From contig WPIO01000077.1 in NCBI GenBank assembly GCA_009760855.2, positions 1,895,001-1,959,000 on the forward strand: a stretch of DNA of 64,000 bases, written 5' to 3'. This stretch comes from Cristatella mucedo. Lineage: Eukaryota > Bryozoa > Phylactolaemata > Cristatellidae. The translations under genes and the position numbers were made by a program. Positions 27,326 to 37,107 of the stretch are shown here, one piece after another; the stretch's first letter is position 1, and every line of letters starts with the position of its first letter. The notes under the pieces were generated by a model. The model saw only the letters and a program-made list of their open reading frames with translations. It ran no database searches and was not told where the DNA came from.

Positions 27326-28173
27326 ACTAACAGGAACTTCTAACACAGATTATAAAACTGACTGTCCTCCAATAATGCTTGGTACTAAATCTGGATATAA
27401 AAAAGTTGGATTAAGAAGAGTTGAATTTACTTACTCATACAAAAGCATTGCTAAAATTGTTACTCTTGAAAACGATATGCTTTGGTTTAAAACTGATAGT
27501 ACCACAGCTAATAACTTTTCAGTTTCAGTTCCACCAGGTTATTATGATATTGTTAGAATTGTTGCAGCGTTAAATAAAGGACTAGATGGAGCTGCGTCAC
27601 TTTTCAACCAATCTAGAAGAGATAGTACTGGAATTGTTTTTAGTGTTGGTGAAGGTTATAAAATAGTTATGAAAGTAGTAGGTGAATACGTTGTTTTACT
27701 AGCAAGTGATATATCTGGTGTTATTCATAACATTAGAGATACCCTAGGTTTTAATACACAAGAACAAGGAACATTCGCCCCTGATTCTGATTATGGTGAT
27801 GGAAGAGGAGAAGATAAAAAATGAAAAAGCACACTATTTCGCTGGGACATACATTGCATTGAATAAAATGAAATCTGTTATTAATAACGAAGTTGAATGG
27901 ATAAGTGTCGATTGTGATATAGTGGATCCTGAACTTAATTATGTGGAAAAAAGAAAAGGGGTTTTAGAGCAATCTTCATCTTTATATACAATTGATACGA
28001 GAGACATCGCACCTGGTGAAAAAGTTATTTTACATATTCCAAACATAATGCATTTAGCAACCAAGGGTGAAATAGAATCATTGAGAAATTTTAAAATTAC
28101 TTTAACAGATCAAAATGGAAATAGACTTGACACAATAAGAGATATTACAGCTACAATAGAAATTTCAAAGTAA
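27315..28173 (+). pseudogene. Minor capsid protein 3 (single jelly roll), one frameshift
   Basis: Paralogue of the previous gene by tandem duplication: VGLRRVEFTY near residue 34, DTLGFNTQEQGTF, then after a shift at the A6 run 27817-27822 the frame goes on to KITLTDQNGNRLDT and stops at 28173. The ATG is intact and overlaps the end of minor capsid 2. One single-base change accounts for the break. Divergence between the two copies is high, so the duplication is old and probably functional before decay. Confidence 0.75.
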
Positions 28174-28182
28174 TATAGAGAA
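28173..28182 (+). promoter_or_regulatory. TATAGA start-site box
   Basis: ATATAGAGAA stands directly before the ATG of the coiled-coil gene at 28183. Confidence 0.45.
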
Positions 28183-28671
28183 ATGGGGAGTTATAAAAGG
28201 ATTGATCATAAAAACATCAGAGAAGGAAAGTATTATGGATCTGGAGTCTTTGATAAAGTACTCGATGGTGTTGGGAAAGTAACACCTGTTTTAACTGGAT
28301 TAACTGGTCTAAGCATGAACATTGCTAATAAAGGAATTGAAATGCATCAAGCAAGGAAGATTACTGAATTACAAACTAAAAAAGAAAAGATAGATCAAGT
28401 ATACGCTAATAAACGAAGAGATATGGATGATAAGCTTGAAGAAGAAAAGAGAAAGAAAGAATTAGAATATGAAATTAAGAGACGAAAAAAAGAAGAAGAT
28501 TATGATAGAAAGATGAAAGAAATGGATTTAGAGATTAAACGTGCAATGCTTGAGAAACTTAAACCAAAAACTAAAAAAGGTCGAAAAGTAAAAATGGAAG
28601 AAAAATTAGAAGACTATTCAGAAACTCCTAAAGATAACGATCAAAAACATATAAAGAAGTTAAAAAAGTAA
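28183..28671 (+). CDS. Virion-associated coiled-coil protein
   Basis: Intact 162 codons. The N-terminal 60 residues include a Gly/Val/Leu-rich amphipathic stretch (FDKVLDGVGKVTPVLTGLTG). Residues about 65-125 are a charged Lys/Glu/Arg helix with heptad character (coiled coil), and the tail is basic. Its place just upstream of the major capsid gene and its amphipathic head recall minor core or membrane-active proteins (pVI/pX-like) of adenovirus-like elements, but there is no sequence match I can prove. The start follows ATATAGAGAA. It is one of few unbroken genes. Confidence 0.65.
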   Translation: MGSYKRIDHKNIREGKYYGSGVFDKVLDGVGKVTPVLTGLTGLSMNIANKGIEMHQARKITELQTKKEKIDQVYANKRRDMDDKLEEEKRKKELEYEIKRRKKEEDYDRKMKEMDLEIKRAMLEKLKPKTKKGRKVKMEEKLEDYSETPKDNDQKHIKKLKK

Positions 28672-28790
28672 TCAAATCAGTTATACCATGCTGGAGAGAG
28701 AACAAGATCTGACGGTCATGGTGGAATGATAAGAAAGAAAATTTGAGCTGGTTTATGTATTCAAAAGTCAAACATTAATTTTTAGTTTTT

Positions 28791-28804
28791 TAAATAGAGA
28801 AAGA
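28791..28804 (+). promoter_or_regulatory. TAGA start-site box of the major capsid gene
   Basis: TAAATAGAGAAAGA is immediately upstream of the ATG at 28805, a variant of the TATAGA box. Confidence 0.4.
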
Positions 28805-30330
28805 ATGGCGAGCGCACCTATTGATACTATATTTGAACTTGAAGATCCTAATTTTCCTGATTAAAAAATTAGGGATCATCAATTTAGAGAGTTTTACCAA
28901 ACTAATGGAAATGAAACTGATAGAATTGATGATAGAATAGTTACATTCAATGTTCCTGCTGAACAACAGACGTGTTATGTCCTATCTGATAGTTATCTTT
29001 TACTTGAAGGGCAGTTTCTAGTCCAAACAACTCCTGGTGGTGAATATTTAGCACCTAATTGTAACCTTGCCGGAGGATTAGTAAACAACGCCGGCGCTTG
29101 GCTTTTTAATTCAATGAAAGTTAGACTTGGCGCTGAAGAGGTTGAAAGTGTAACGCAAAATAAAGAAACTGTTTCAACGATTATGGGACTCTTATGTTAC
29201 CCAGAGAGTTATAACAGAGCTGAAGGCCCTGCAACTGGTTGGAAAAAAGATGATCCTAACTCCTCCACCACTAGTAGTTCAAATATTGGATTTTACTATA
29301 GAAGGCTTCTTTCTAATGTTCTTTCAGATAATGTTAGTAGTTTCAGTATTTCACTACCTCTAGCAAGACTTTCTGGTTTTTTGTGCTGATATGATTAAAA
29401 TAATTTACAATACTCCATTTACTCTTGAACTAACTAGGGTTAATGGAAATGATTTTAATGCTATTATGACAGGAGTAAGTGGTACTACTGCAGATAATAA
29501 TGGTAATGTAATCCAAAGTAGAACAACAGCTAATGTTGCTGGAAATGGTGCTTGGAATGCATTTAAAATAATATGTCAAAAATGAGATTGATGGTTCCAT
29601 GTGTAACTCCTAATACAAGCATTCAAAAATCACTTGCTGAAATTTCAAGTGATACAGCAAAGAAATGAGTCTAAACTACAGAGTTAGAAGATATGAAAAC
29701 GTTACTATAACAAATTATAATCGAAATCTTAAATTTACAAAGACTCAATTTATACAGAATGAAACTGATAAAGTTAGATGGTTAATAGTTGCTGCACAGA
29801 ATAATAACAAATTTAATAGCTACAAAGGAAATCCCTGTGCATTCAATCATTGTGATATTGAAAATGTTACAGCGGTTGCTAATGGTTCAAAACAATATCC
29901 AATGGTTGCAAGAAGCGGTTATCCAAAAGACTCCAAATGTTCAACTCCTTTTCTTGATTTTACTTAATTCAGAAAGCAGTTTCTTGGGTCGAATGAACTA
30001 AATGTACCTGTTGGTATTGGTTTCCATGAATGGCTTACACTTTACCCTATTCATGTTATTGATCTCCAATATAATGATGAACCAATTAGGTCAACAACAA
30101 AACTTGATGTTTCAATCGAATTTAATTCAACAATACCTGGTGTTACTGCTGCTGTTCCTGCTGCTGGAAATATACCCGCACAACTTGAAATTACAGCTGC
30201 TGCCGCACCGACGGTTGTTATTCATTATATCACTTTCTGTGAGAATACTCTTGAACTATCATCTAATGGAAATGGAACAACTTTCACTTGTAGAAAAGAA
30301 AGATCTCTTTTCAGTTCATTAGATAGTTAA
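28805..30330 (+). pseudogene. Major capsid protein (double jelly roll)
   Basis: The pieces collinearly match the Polinton major capsid protein: N-terminal FREFYQTNG, the strand SDSYLLLEGQFLV, FNSMKVRLG, then SISLPLARLSGF, NTPFTLELTRVNG, the second barrel with RRYENVTITNYN and FNHCDIENVTAV, and C-terminal VVIHYITFCENTLEL. The gene is broken by TAA at 28862-28864 and 29965-29967 and by frameshifts near 29380 (T6 run), 29580 and 29660. Full length is about 510 codons, as expected. The family identification rests on domain order and several conserved strands. It would form the pseudohexagonal capsomers. Confidence 0.88.
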
Positions 30331-30354
30331 CAAAAATTATAATTAAAAGATATC

Positions 30355-31038
30355 ATGGAAAAGACAAATTTTATTCACGGTTCGGATGAATGAAAAAGTC
30401 TATGAAGTTAAATATTTGAGGATCAGAAGTGTATTCTATTTTAGGAAATGATATGGTTTTTGGTTCACAAATTGATTGTGATATATAATTAATTTCAAAT
30501 GGAAAACTAAAAAAAATATATTGATAACTCTCAACCTATGAGATTTCCTCAGATGTTGTTCGGAAAAGTATTCGAGCCAATAGCAGCTAAATTTCTAGAA
30601 ATGAAGTTGAATAGAAGTATTAAGAATTCAAATGAGTGTTTTACTAGTGACGGAGTTTATCGTTATTCTCCAGATGGAATAATTGATCAAGATACACTAA
30701 TAGAAATAAAATGTTTATGGAGTCGTAATATAGTTGAAGATTTTATACCAAAACAATATCTTGCACAGTGTCTTCTTGGTTTACATGTTTTGAAACTTAG
30801 CAGATGTTTCTATTCAGAATTTGAAATATTCGTTCCTGGTTTGAATTGCTATGATATATCTAAAGATTATGTTGCTGCAGGAACAGTTAGAATTCCAACA
30901 AGTTATGAATTTAATATGCCGATAAGAGAGCCACTATTTATGTTTTTACTTAAAGATAAAAAATACTTTGAATTCGAATTTGATATAATTTCTGAATATG
31001 GTCGTTTTAACAATAAAAAACTTTTGGTTATGATATAA
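30355..31038 (+). pseudogene. YqaJ/lambda-type exonuclease (viral recombinase)
   Basis: The open part (30538-31038) has the family's catalytic features: GKVFEPIAAKF (start helix with Glu), YRYSPDGIID (catalytic Asp) and TLIEIKCLW (the ExK motif), then IPKQYLAQCLLGL. YqaJ nucleases chew double-stranded DNA 5' to 3' for single-strand annealing and occur in several large-virus groups and some Polintons. The upstream head (from ATG 30355) has a TGA at 30391-30393 where this family usually has Trp, and a frameshift follows at an A run. A short tail continues in frame past 31038 with stops. Confidence 0.82.
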
Positions 31039-31164
31039 AATACTATATAAAAAAAGTAGAAATACAAGTTGTTGAAGAAGAAGATCCATTTAGATTTGTA
31101 GGAATTATTCCAGTTGTTAAAGAAGTGTTAAGAAGATCTAAAATATTAATACATAATTATATAG

Positions 31165-32025
31165 ATGAACAGAAAGTGTCACAACGAAGACTATGTATCG
31201 AAGAATAATGGTTTCATTCTTTCAGATCTTGATGCAAATGGAAATATAATTATAAACTTAGGTGATCCTTTAAATGACTTTGACGCTGTAACAAGAGCCG
31301 ATGCTGATTCTAACTTTGTTGTTAATTCAGGAATAACATTGAATCTCGGTGGTAAACGTATTACGAACCTTGGAGCAGGTGTCAATCCTATGGACGGAGT
31401 AAATGTTAGTCAAGTAAATAATAATGTTAAGAAGACAGGTGATACGATGTTGGGAGATTTAAACGTGAATAATTTTGCTATAACATCTACTTACTGGAAT
31501 TCTGGTAATACTAAGCCGGTAGTATTAAACGATGACTATTGTGTTACATATGGTGGAATGAAATGAGATGTATTACTTAAAGCTTTTCCTTCAACAAAAA
31601 ATACTGATATGGGTGGTAACTCAATTACTAATGTTGCAGAGCCTGTAAATCCTTCTGATGTTGCGACAAAGAATTGCGTAGGTAAAACACTTAAAAAAAT
31701 AACGGAAGTAATATCAATCTCAATGGACCGAAAAGCATTAAAATCAATACTAAATCTATCAACCCCTTATTCATGGACAAATAAAATGGCTCCACCAATA
31801 ATGATCCTGAATGTAATGGTTGTAGGATCTTCTAATTGTGTATTTCTAAAACCGAATACTGATACAACTGCTGTATTCGGTGATGTAAGAGCTATAAATA
31901 CTTCTACAACTGGTGTTAACATAAAGTACTATGTATAATTTACTAGGTTACCGACAGAGTATTACTTCGATGATAGTGCTGGAAAATTAAAAGTAAACAT
32001 CTTGGTTAGTTATGTAACCTCCTGA
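31165..32025 (+). pseudogene. Tail-fibre-like protein 1
   Basis: The first 133 codons contain repeats of the type LGDPLNDFDAVTRADAD, LGGKRITNLGAGVNPMDG and KTGDTMLGDLNVNN. These follow the pattern G.xIxNL..P.n..DA..k.yVD seen in phage and some Polinton fibres, where the repeats form trimeric shafts. A TGA at about 31564 and a TAA at about 31936 break the frame, which otherwise continues through NSITNVAEPVNPSDVATK to a TGA at 32023-32025. The C-terminal part should be the knob. This is the first of four related genes. Confidence 0.7.
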
Positions 32026-32199
32026 AAAGTATAAATGAACTATTAAAACTATTAACTCTTTTAACTTTATTGCTTTGTGTTTACCTTTACCGTTGGAAAT
32101 AATTTAGAAATGAAACAGATGGCTTCATGGTCTAAACAATGATGTAAAGAAGTAGAACAACATTGCTTTTTTAAGTGTTTCTTAACCCATGAACATAGC

Positions 32200-32445
32200 T
32201 TAGTTGGTTTTTCTTTTTTTATAATAATCGGAATTTATGTTACAGTATGAACAGATTATAGAGTAGTTGTTACGAAAAAGGTTAGAATCAAATTCAGTTT
32301 CTTTCATATCTTTATTACAGATACAACAACGTATTCCATACTTTTGTTTTGGTATATTTCTTTTTGGTTTGCAATAAGGATGGCCCGTTTCAAGATATTC
32401 AACTTCATTAAATGTGCTTAAGCATGTATCACAAAATATTTCCAT
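32200..32445 (-). CDS. Small zinc-finger protein
   Basis: Intact 81 codons, MEIFCDTCLSTFNEVEYLET..., with CDTC, CCICNKD and CSYCNI pairs giving three zinc ligand clusters. The N-terminal layout resembles the other zinc-ribbon gene (22905-23219), perhaps an old paralogue. Its start is separated from the integrase start by only the 10-bp palindromic box at 32446-32455. Function unknown; a regulator or nucleic-acid binder is possible. Confidence 0.65.
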   Translation of the reverse strand: MEIFCDTCLSTFNEVEYLETGHPYCKPKRNIPKQKYGIRCCICNKDMKETEFDSNLFRNNYSIICSYCNINSDYYKKRKTN

Positions 32446-32455
32446 TCTCTATAGA
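32446..32455. promoter_or_regulatory. Palindromic TCTATAGA box shared by two divergent genes
   Basis: The sequence TCTCTATAGA, with the perfect 8-bp palindrome TCTATAGA, lies between two opposed start codons: the zinc protein (minus, 32445) and an ATG at 32456 in frame with the integrase. Read on either strand it gives TATAGA just upstream of ATG. This is the clearest case of the viral start-site box. Confidence 0.55.
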
Positions 32456-33321
32456 ATGTCGTTTTAACTTTAAATGAAAGAAAAAAAAGAAGGGAAATTT
32501 TATCCTGACTCAGATATAAGTCAAGTATTCAAACCAAGACTAAAGAAAATTCCACAAGGTTTATTTAATATTGTTGAGCCTAATGAAAATCATCAAGCAG
32601 ACATTTTATACATGCCTAATGATTCTGGATACAAATATTCTTTGAGTGTTATTGATGTTGCTAGTAGATATAAAGATTCAAGACCTCTTAAAACCAAGTC
32701 TTCTAAAGAAGTAACAAAAGCAATAATAGATATCTACAGTAAAGGTCCTTTGAAATGGCCAAAGAAAATGACAGTTGATCCAGGAACAGAGTTTAAAGGT
32801 GAGTTTGCTAAAGAAATGAAAAGACATGAAACACGTGTTATAGAAGGTACTACTAAAAAGAGCGTTGCATTAGTTGAAAGAATGAATAGAACAGTTGCCG
32901 AGAGAGTATTTATTGCTCAATATGAAAAAGAATTAGAAAGCATTAATAAAGGAGATTACACTAGAAACAGAGAGTGGATTGATAATTTACCAAATATTAT
33001 TGATTATCTAAATAATAGTGTTACAAGAATGATTGGTGAAGAACCTGCAAAGGCGATAAAAAAAGAAAAGGTAAAACTAAAAAAAAACCAAAATATTATG
33101 GAGAACAGCTATTAGAATTAGGCACATCAGTTGGATATTTATTAGAACCAGGTGAAGGAGAAGATGAAAAAAGAAGAAGAGCTACAGATGCGATATTGGG
33201 TTTAACTAAACATACTACTGTTAGAATAATGGTATTACGAGAACAACCGACTAGATATTTCTTAAATGATATTAAGAGAAGTTTTGTTAGAGAAGAGTTA
33301 CAAGTTATCAACCAACATTAA
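32456..33321 (+). pseudogene. RVE-type integrase (retrovirus-like DDE)
   Basis: Catalyses insertion of Polinton DNA. The open part starts at 32474; an ATG at 32456, placed after the TATAGA box, is in frame but followed by two TAA codons. Counting from 32474, the acidic triad is Asp43 (HQADILYM), Asp102 (TVDPGTEF) and Glu135 (LVERMNRT), about 33 residues apart in the second interval. After a frameshift at the A9 run 33079-33087 the other frame carries the C-terminal domain with VGYLLEPGEGE, RRRATDA and SFVREELQV, typical of Polinton integrases. The gene lies inside the element rather than next to a terminus, which is unusual. Confidence 0.88.
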
Positions 33322-33705
33322 TTTCAGTTTGTGAACTTCCTAATACAAGTCCGTCAAACTCTTCTTTTGTAATATCATCATCAAATAAAGCCTTAGTGAT
33401 CTTTGAGATAATTTCAGAATTGGAACTTAAAGCATTTCTTTTACGTTTATCTATTTCTGATAGCACACCAACTGACGCAAACATTACGGATAGAGCTGAA
33501 AAGAAAGTTACAGCATGGACAATGGATGGTGTTATTTGAATATAAGTACTTGAAACAGTTACTCCTAATGCTATATCTATATTTATAAATTTAATTGCGT
33601 ATCTAGCTGTTGTTAATTTTATTAGACACCCCCTAATTTTTTTTAATTAAACTGAACAGTCTCTTCCTATTTCTTAGTAGCTAAATCTTTTCTCAAATCT
33701 GGCAT
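33308..33705 (-). pseudogene. Small membrane-type viral protein
   Basis: The ATG at 33705 follows TTATATAGAAA. After early stops (TAG, TAA) and a shift, a long open stretch carries a hydrophobic region (TPSIVHAVTFFSALSVMFAS), then a charged helical tail ending ...EEFDGLVLGSSQ. One or two membrane helices are likely. It overlaps the integrase end by about 14 bp tail to tail. The family is not recognised. Its layout, hydrophobic pair then acidic tail, suggests a minor virion or membrane-active protein; that is a guess. Confidence 0.5.
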
Positions 33706-33816
33706 TTTCTATATAATTTTGAAAAAATAAAGCAAGGTTTTAATTATTTATATTTTTTCTACTGATATCTAACACCCTATCAACAATACCTCTGGAAATT
33801 ATATCTTATTCAAAAT

Positions 33817-34506
33817 CTATGGATTGTTTACTTTATCTTTTAAGAAATCAGTTGCAAATGAATCGCTTAACATTCCACCAATACCTAAACCCAATTTTGC
33901 TTTTGCTACCATGATAGCAGCCACTGTTTTAGCGCCCTCCCTAACATAAGCAGGCTGCTTAGGATCAAGAGCAATACGGGCAGCACTTTCAGCTAGAACA
34001 AGGTCTGACAGATTCCGTATTTCTGTTCTTCTTGGTTCTGACATTCCACCAGTCTCTGTATATTTATGATCATGGATAAGTGCGCGATTATCAAGATCAT
34101 TAATGCCAACATAATTTGGATCCATTCTTTGCGAGAACTTAGTCCCCGGACCCGCATATGAGTAACGACCTGTATTTTTGAATTAACCGCCTCGAACATT
34201 TTCTGATTTTACTCCTGCTGGCAACTTTAAGTGAAATTTTCTTCCTGCAGATAGTTTATTTATTATATCTACAATACCCGAACCATGTTTTCTATTTGCC
34301 TTTAACTGTTTAAGACTAAAATTCAACTGTATTCCTACTCATTTTACCTTATACTTTTCTATTCTACTTTTTTGAGTATCTGTTACAAGAATAGATTTAG
34401 TACCACTTAGATCTGCATGTTTTAATCTTATAGAGATTGGTTCCTTAGATTTATTAATTAGATCAATTTGATGATCAGATAGATCAAGTTTGACTTCTTG
34501 ATACAT
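33817..34506 (-). pseudogene. Virion protein with parvovirus-like phospholipase A2 domain
   Basis: The N-terminal half (from ATG 34506, after TATATAGA) begins MYQEVKLDLSDHQIDL and matches a common Polinton/adenovirus-like protein, with ISIRLKHADLSGT and LNFSLKQLKANRKHGSG. The C-terminal half has YAGPGTKFSQRM (calcium loop), NDLDNRALIHDHKY (His-Asp catalytic pair) and a long helix. Cysteines used in secreted PLA2 are missing, as in parvovirus VP1, where the domain frees virions from endosomes. In-frame TGA (about 34343) and TAA (about 34187) interrupt it. The frame is otherwise continuous for 230 codons to TAG at 33817. Confidence 0.8.
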
Positions 34507-34515
34507 TCTATATAG
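34507..34515 (-). promoter_or_regulatory. TATATAGA start-site box of the PLA2 gene
   Basis: On the minus strand CTATATAGA abuts the ATG at 34506. The HNH gene starts 51 bp away on the plus strand after ACTATATATAAAAA. Confidence 0.5.
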
Positions 34516-34556
34516 ATTAGAATTATATTAAAAATTTATAAAACTATATATAAAAA

Positions 34557-35105
34557 ATGGATCAAGATGAACTTAGAGATAGAGTTCTTGAATTATTTGA
34601 TTACAACGCTCTAACAGGTAAATTTACAAATAAAGCTAGAAGGCAGAGAGTAACAGTTGGATCGGAAGCGGGTTCAATAAATACTTGTGGATACAGACAA
34701 ATAATGGTTGGTGGAAAAATATACTACGCTCATAGATTGGTGTGGTTGATAATGACTGGCAAATTACCTTTGAATGAGATTGATCACATTGATAATAACA
34801 GACTAAATAATCGTTTCAAGAATTAGCGTTAAGCAACTCATTCAGAAAATCAAAGAAATAAACCAAAAAATGAAAGTTTATTATCTAATTTTATCGGTGC
34901 GAGTTTTAATAAAAGAGCAAACAAATACGTAGCCTATATACAAGTAGATGGAGAAAAAAGACACATTAGCTACTTTAATGATTAAGAAGAAGCTGCTTAG
35001 GCTCGTGATATTGTAGTAATACGTTTGAGTATTTAATTTGCAAAATTAAACTTTAAATATACATTAACAGAAGATAATAAAATAACTCGTTACACTGACT
35101 TCTAG
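34557..35105 (+). pseudogene. HNH endonuclease with AP2 DNA-binding domain
   Basis: The N-terminal part reads as an HNH_3-type nuclease: YYAHRLVWLIMTG, then DHIDNNRLNNR (the HNH metal site) and ATHSENQRNKP. The second part resembles an AP2-like domain: GASFNKRANKYVAYIQ, RHISYFND and FAKLNF. Such HNH-AP2 proteins are homing-type endonucleases in phages and giant viruses. Five in-frame TAA/TAG codons lie between 34824 and 35034, including two close together after the HNH site. Its start comes after ACTATATATAAAAA. It is probably a selfish gene picked up by the virus. Confidence 0.8.
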
Positions 35106-35275
35106 TTCTTAAATATTTGTTTGGGTTCATCTCTAAGTTTAATCATTTCGTTATATATTTCTTCTTGACTCTTACCTTGTGCAAAAAGATTAGTCAATAG
35201 CATTGCACTCTCAGCTTTATAGTCACACTATTTACGACCACCAACAGTTGAAGCTTTTACTTTTTTATGTCTCAT
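35102..35275 (-). pseudogene. Small unknown viral protein, 57 codons
   Basis: Begins MRHKKVKASTVGGRK, has one in-frame TAG, then continues KAESAMLLTNLFAQGKSQEE to TAG at 35102. Its ATG overlaps the stop of the next upstream minus gene (ATGA), which implies coupled expression. Basic head, helical tail, no known family. Confidence 0.45.
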
Positions 35276-35498
35276 TTTAAATCCTCACTATAACTAACAC
35301 CTCCTTTTTCCACAAGTTCTTTCCCTCTATCAAGGTAGGTCAATCTATTTGTGACTTCTGAATTCGGTACCTTATCACTTAGATCTATATCTATACCCTT
35401 ATCAAGTAGTTCTATCATGTTTTCAAGTCTACAATAGCATTATTTAATCTTTCTCTTTGAAGTGATAAAGCACTTATTCTCTCTTCATGAGTATTCAT
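35272..35498 (-). pseudogene. Small unknown coiled-coil-like protein, one frameshift
   Basis: Starts MNTHEERISALSLQRERLNN; after a single shift near 35425 the frame continues through MIELLDKGIDIDLSD and KELVEKGGVSY. About 75 codons, highly charged and helical. It overlaps the following minus gene by the ATGA arrangement. Not recognised. Confidence 0.45.
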
Positions 35499-35530
35499 TT
35501 TAGGTGCCCTAGCAGTAAACATTGTTTCAT

Positions 35531-36199
35531 CTACTTTTTTTTTATCAATCCCGCAACGGCTACAGTGATTGAAACTGCTAAACCACCTGTTCCTATTACA
35601 CTTGCTATGCTAGCAATGATGGCTGGGATAACAGGTAAAAAGCCTCCTCTCATTTCAAGAAAGTTCTTGTTCCAAGCTATAGGATCAAGCTGTGTTGCAT
35701 CACAAGAAACTTCTTCTCCAAACGTTTCAAATAAAAACTTGTAGGGTTAAGATACCAATCACTCTTTGCTTTTTCCGCTTCTAATAATATCTCATTAATG
35801 TAGAAACCTACTTCTAAACTTGCAACCATCTTTGACAGTCCTTCTTTTTTATCTGCCATTGTTTTCCAGAAGACGTGTCCATACTTACCAGAAGCAACAT
35901 CATCAACAATTTCTTTCATAAACAAACCAAGATCTACTATTCCTGTTACTCCTGATAGAAATCTTCCCTAGAGCTTTGGTAGCTGTTCCAATAACTTTAA
36001 ACGATTGTAATACCTTTGGAACAATCTGTACGATCTTGTTTGAGGCTTGTAGAGATAGCTTCATAGCAACTTTAGGTACTATCTTTATAACAGCTTTAGA
36101 ACCTACTTCTGTTGCTGTTGTAACACCAGTTACCACTTCTTTAGTTGTATCAATTCCTTTTTCTACACTATCAACTCTTTTTCCTTTTTTATTCTTCAT
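35531..36199 (-). pseudogene. Membrane-associated viral protein with two frameshifts
   Basis: Three frame segments run on: MKNKKGKRVDSVEKG with an Ala/Val/Lys-rich amphipathic part (KIVPKVAMKLSLQASNKIV), then GLFMKEIVDDVASGKYG and NEILLEAEKAKSDWYLNP, and finally a strongly hydrophobic tail (FLPVIPAIIASIASVIGTGG) ending in a Lys stretch at 35531. Total is about 220 codons. The tail is a likely membrane anchor. The amphipathic start recalls membrane-lytic capsid proteins. No family match from memory. Confidence 0.5.
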
Positions 36200-36212
36200 A
36201 TATTATTAGTGA

Positions 36213-37100
36213 ATGGAAAAAGTTAGAAAGATTAATGGATCTATTTACAGTGATCTTAACGCTAATGGAAAAAGAATAACTAATTTATGTTACACTGTTA
36301 ATGATGGTGATGCAATAAACTTGAGCTATGGTTTTAGTTCAAACTTTGGAGGAATGTTATAGGTGATTTAGCAACTGTTTCAAGTATGTCAGGGTTTCTT
36401 TCAGTGACTAATGGAAAGATGAAGTCGCAGTTGAATTGTAAGAATGTTTTTGGTATATCAGGCAACTCTGCTGACGGGAGTGTATACAGTGATTTAAGGC
36501 CTTATAAAGTTATAAACTATGGACTCTTAAAGAATATGACACAGGTGTTTCAAGGTAAAGCAACAGCGAGCATGAATATGGGAGGAAAAAATATTAATAA
36601 ATTAAAAGACTGACACTGTAACAAAACAATATATAGATAATAATAAACAAATATCATTTAGATATTTTGGAGCAAGCTCTGGTACTTATCCAAACGTATT
36701 TTTTCTTGATATGCTTGGCTTGAATATTACAGCTAACGGTAGCACAGGAAATAAATTTCAACCCCAACAACTTACACCTGGTGATAAGCCTGTTGTAGCA
36801 GCCACTGGAAAAGTTGTCGCATACACAACTAATCTCAAAACATTCTTTCCAGGGGTATTACCCAACTTTGGAATGGTTAGTGGAGTTATGTACGCAACTG
36901 ACAAAACAAATTCTTAAGTAGAGTTATCGACTGATAATACTTATGGAGTTAGTGGTACTCTAGTTTTAATAATTAATGTAGATGAAACGTGTAAATATGC
37001 TATCAATAAATTTACTGTAGCAAGTGAAACAACTTAAATTGATTTTCTTTTTACTATTGTACAGAAATGTTCAGACCCTAAAGAAGAGGAATTGGTATAA
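36213..37100 (+). pseudogene. Tail-fibre-like protein 2
   Basis: Starts MEKVRKINGSIYSDLNANGK, 13 bp from the divergent gene at 36199. Repeats of the fibre type (GKRITNL, MNMGGKNINKLKD, TVTKQYID) are followed by a globular C-terminal region (FFLDMLGLNITANGS to GVMYATDKTNS). Broken by stops near 36360, 36610, 36915 and 37034, and at least one shift. The C-terminal part differs from fibre 1, suggesting different receptor-binding heads. Confidence 0.65.
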
Positions 37101-37107
37101 CAAATTA

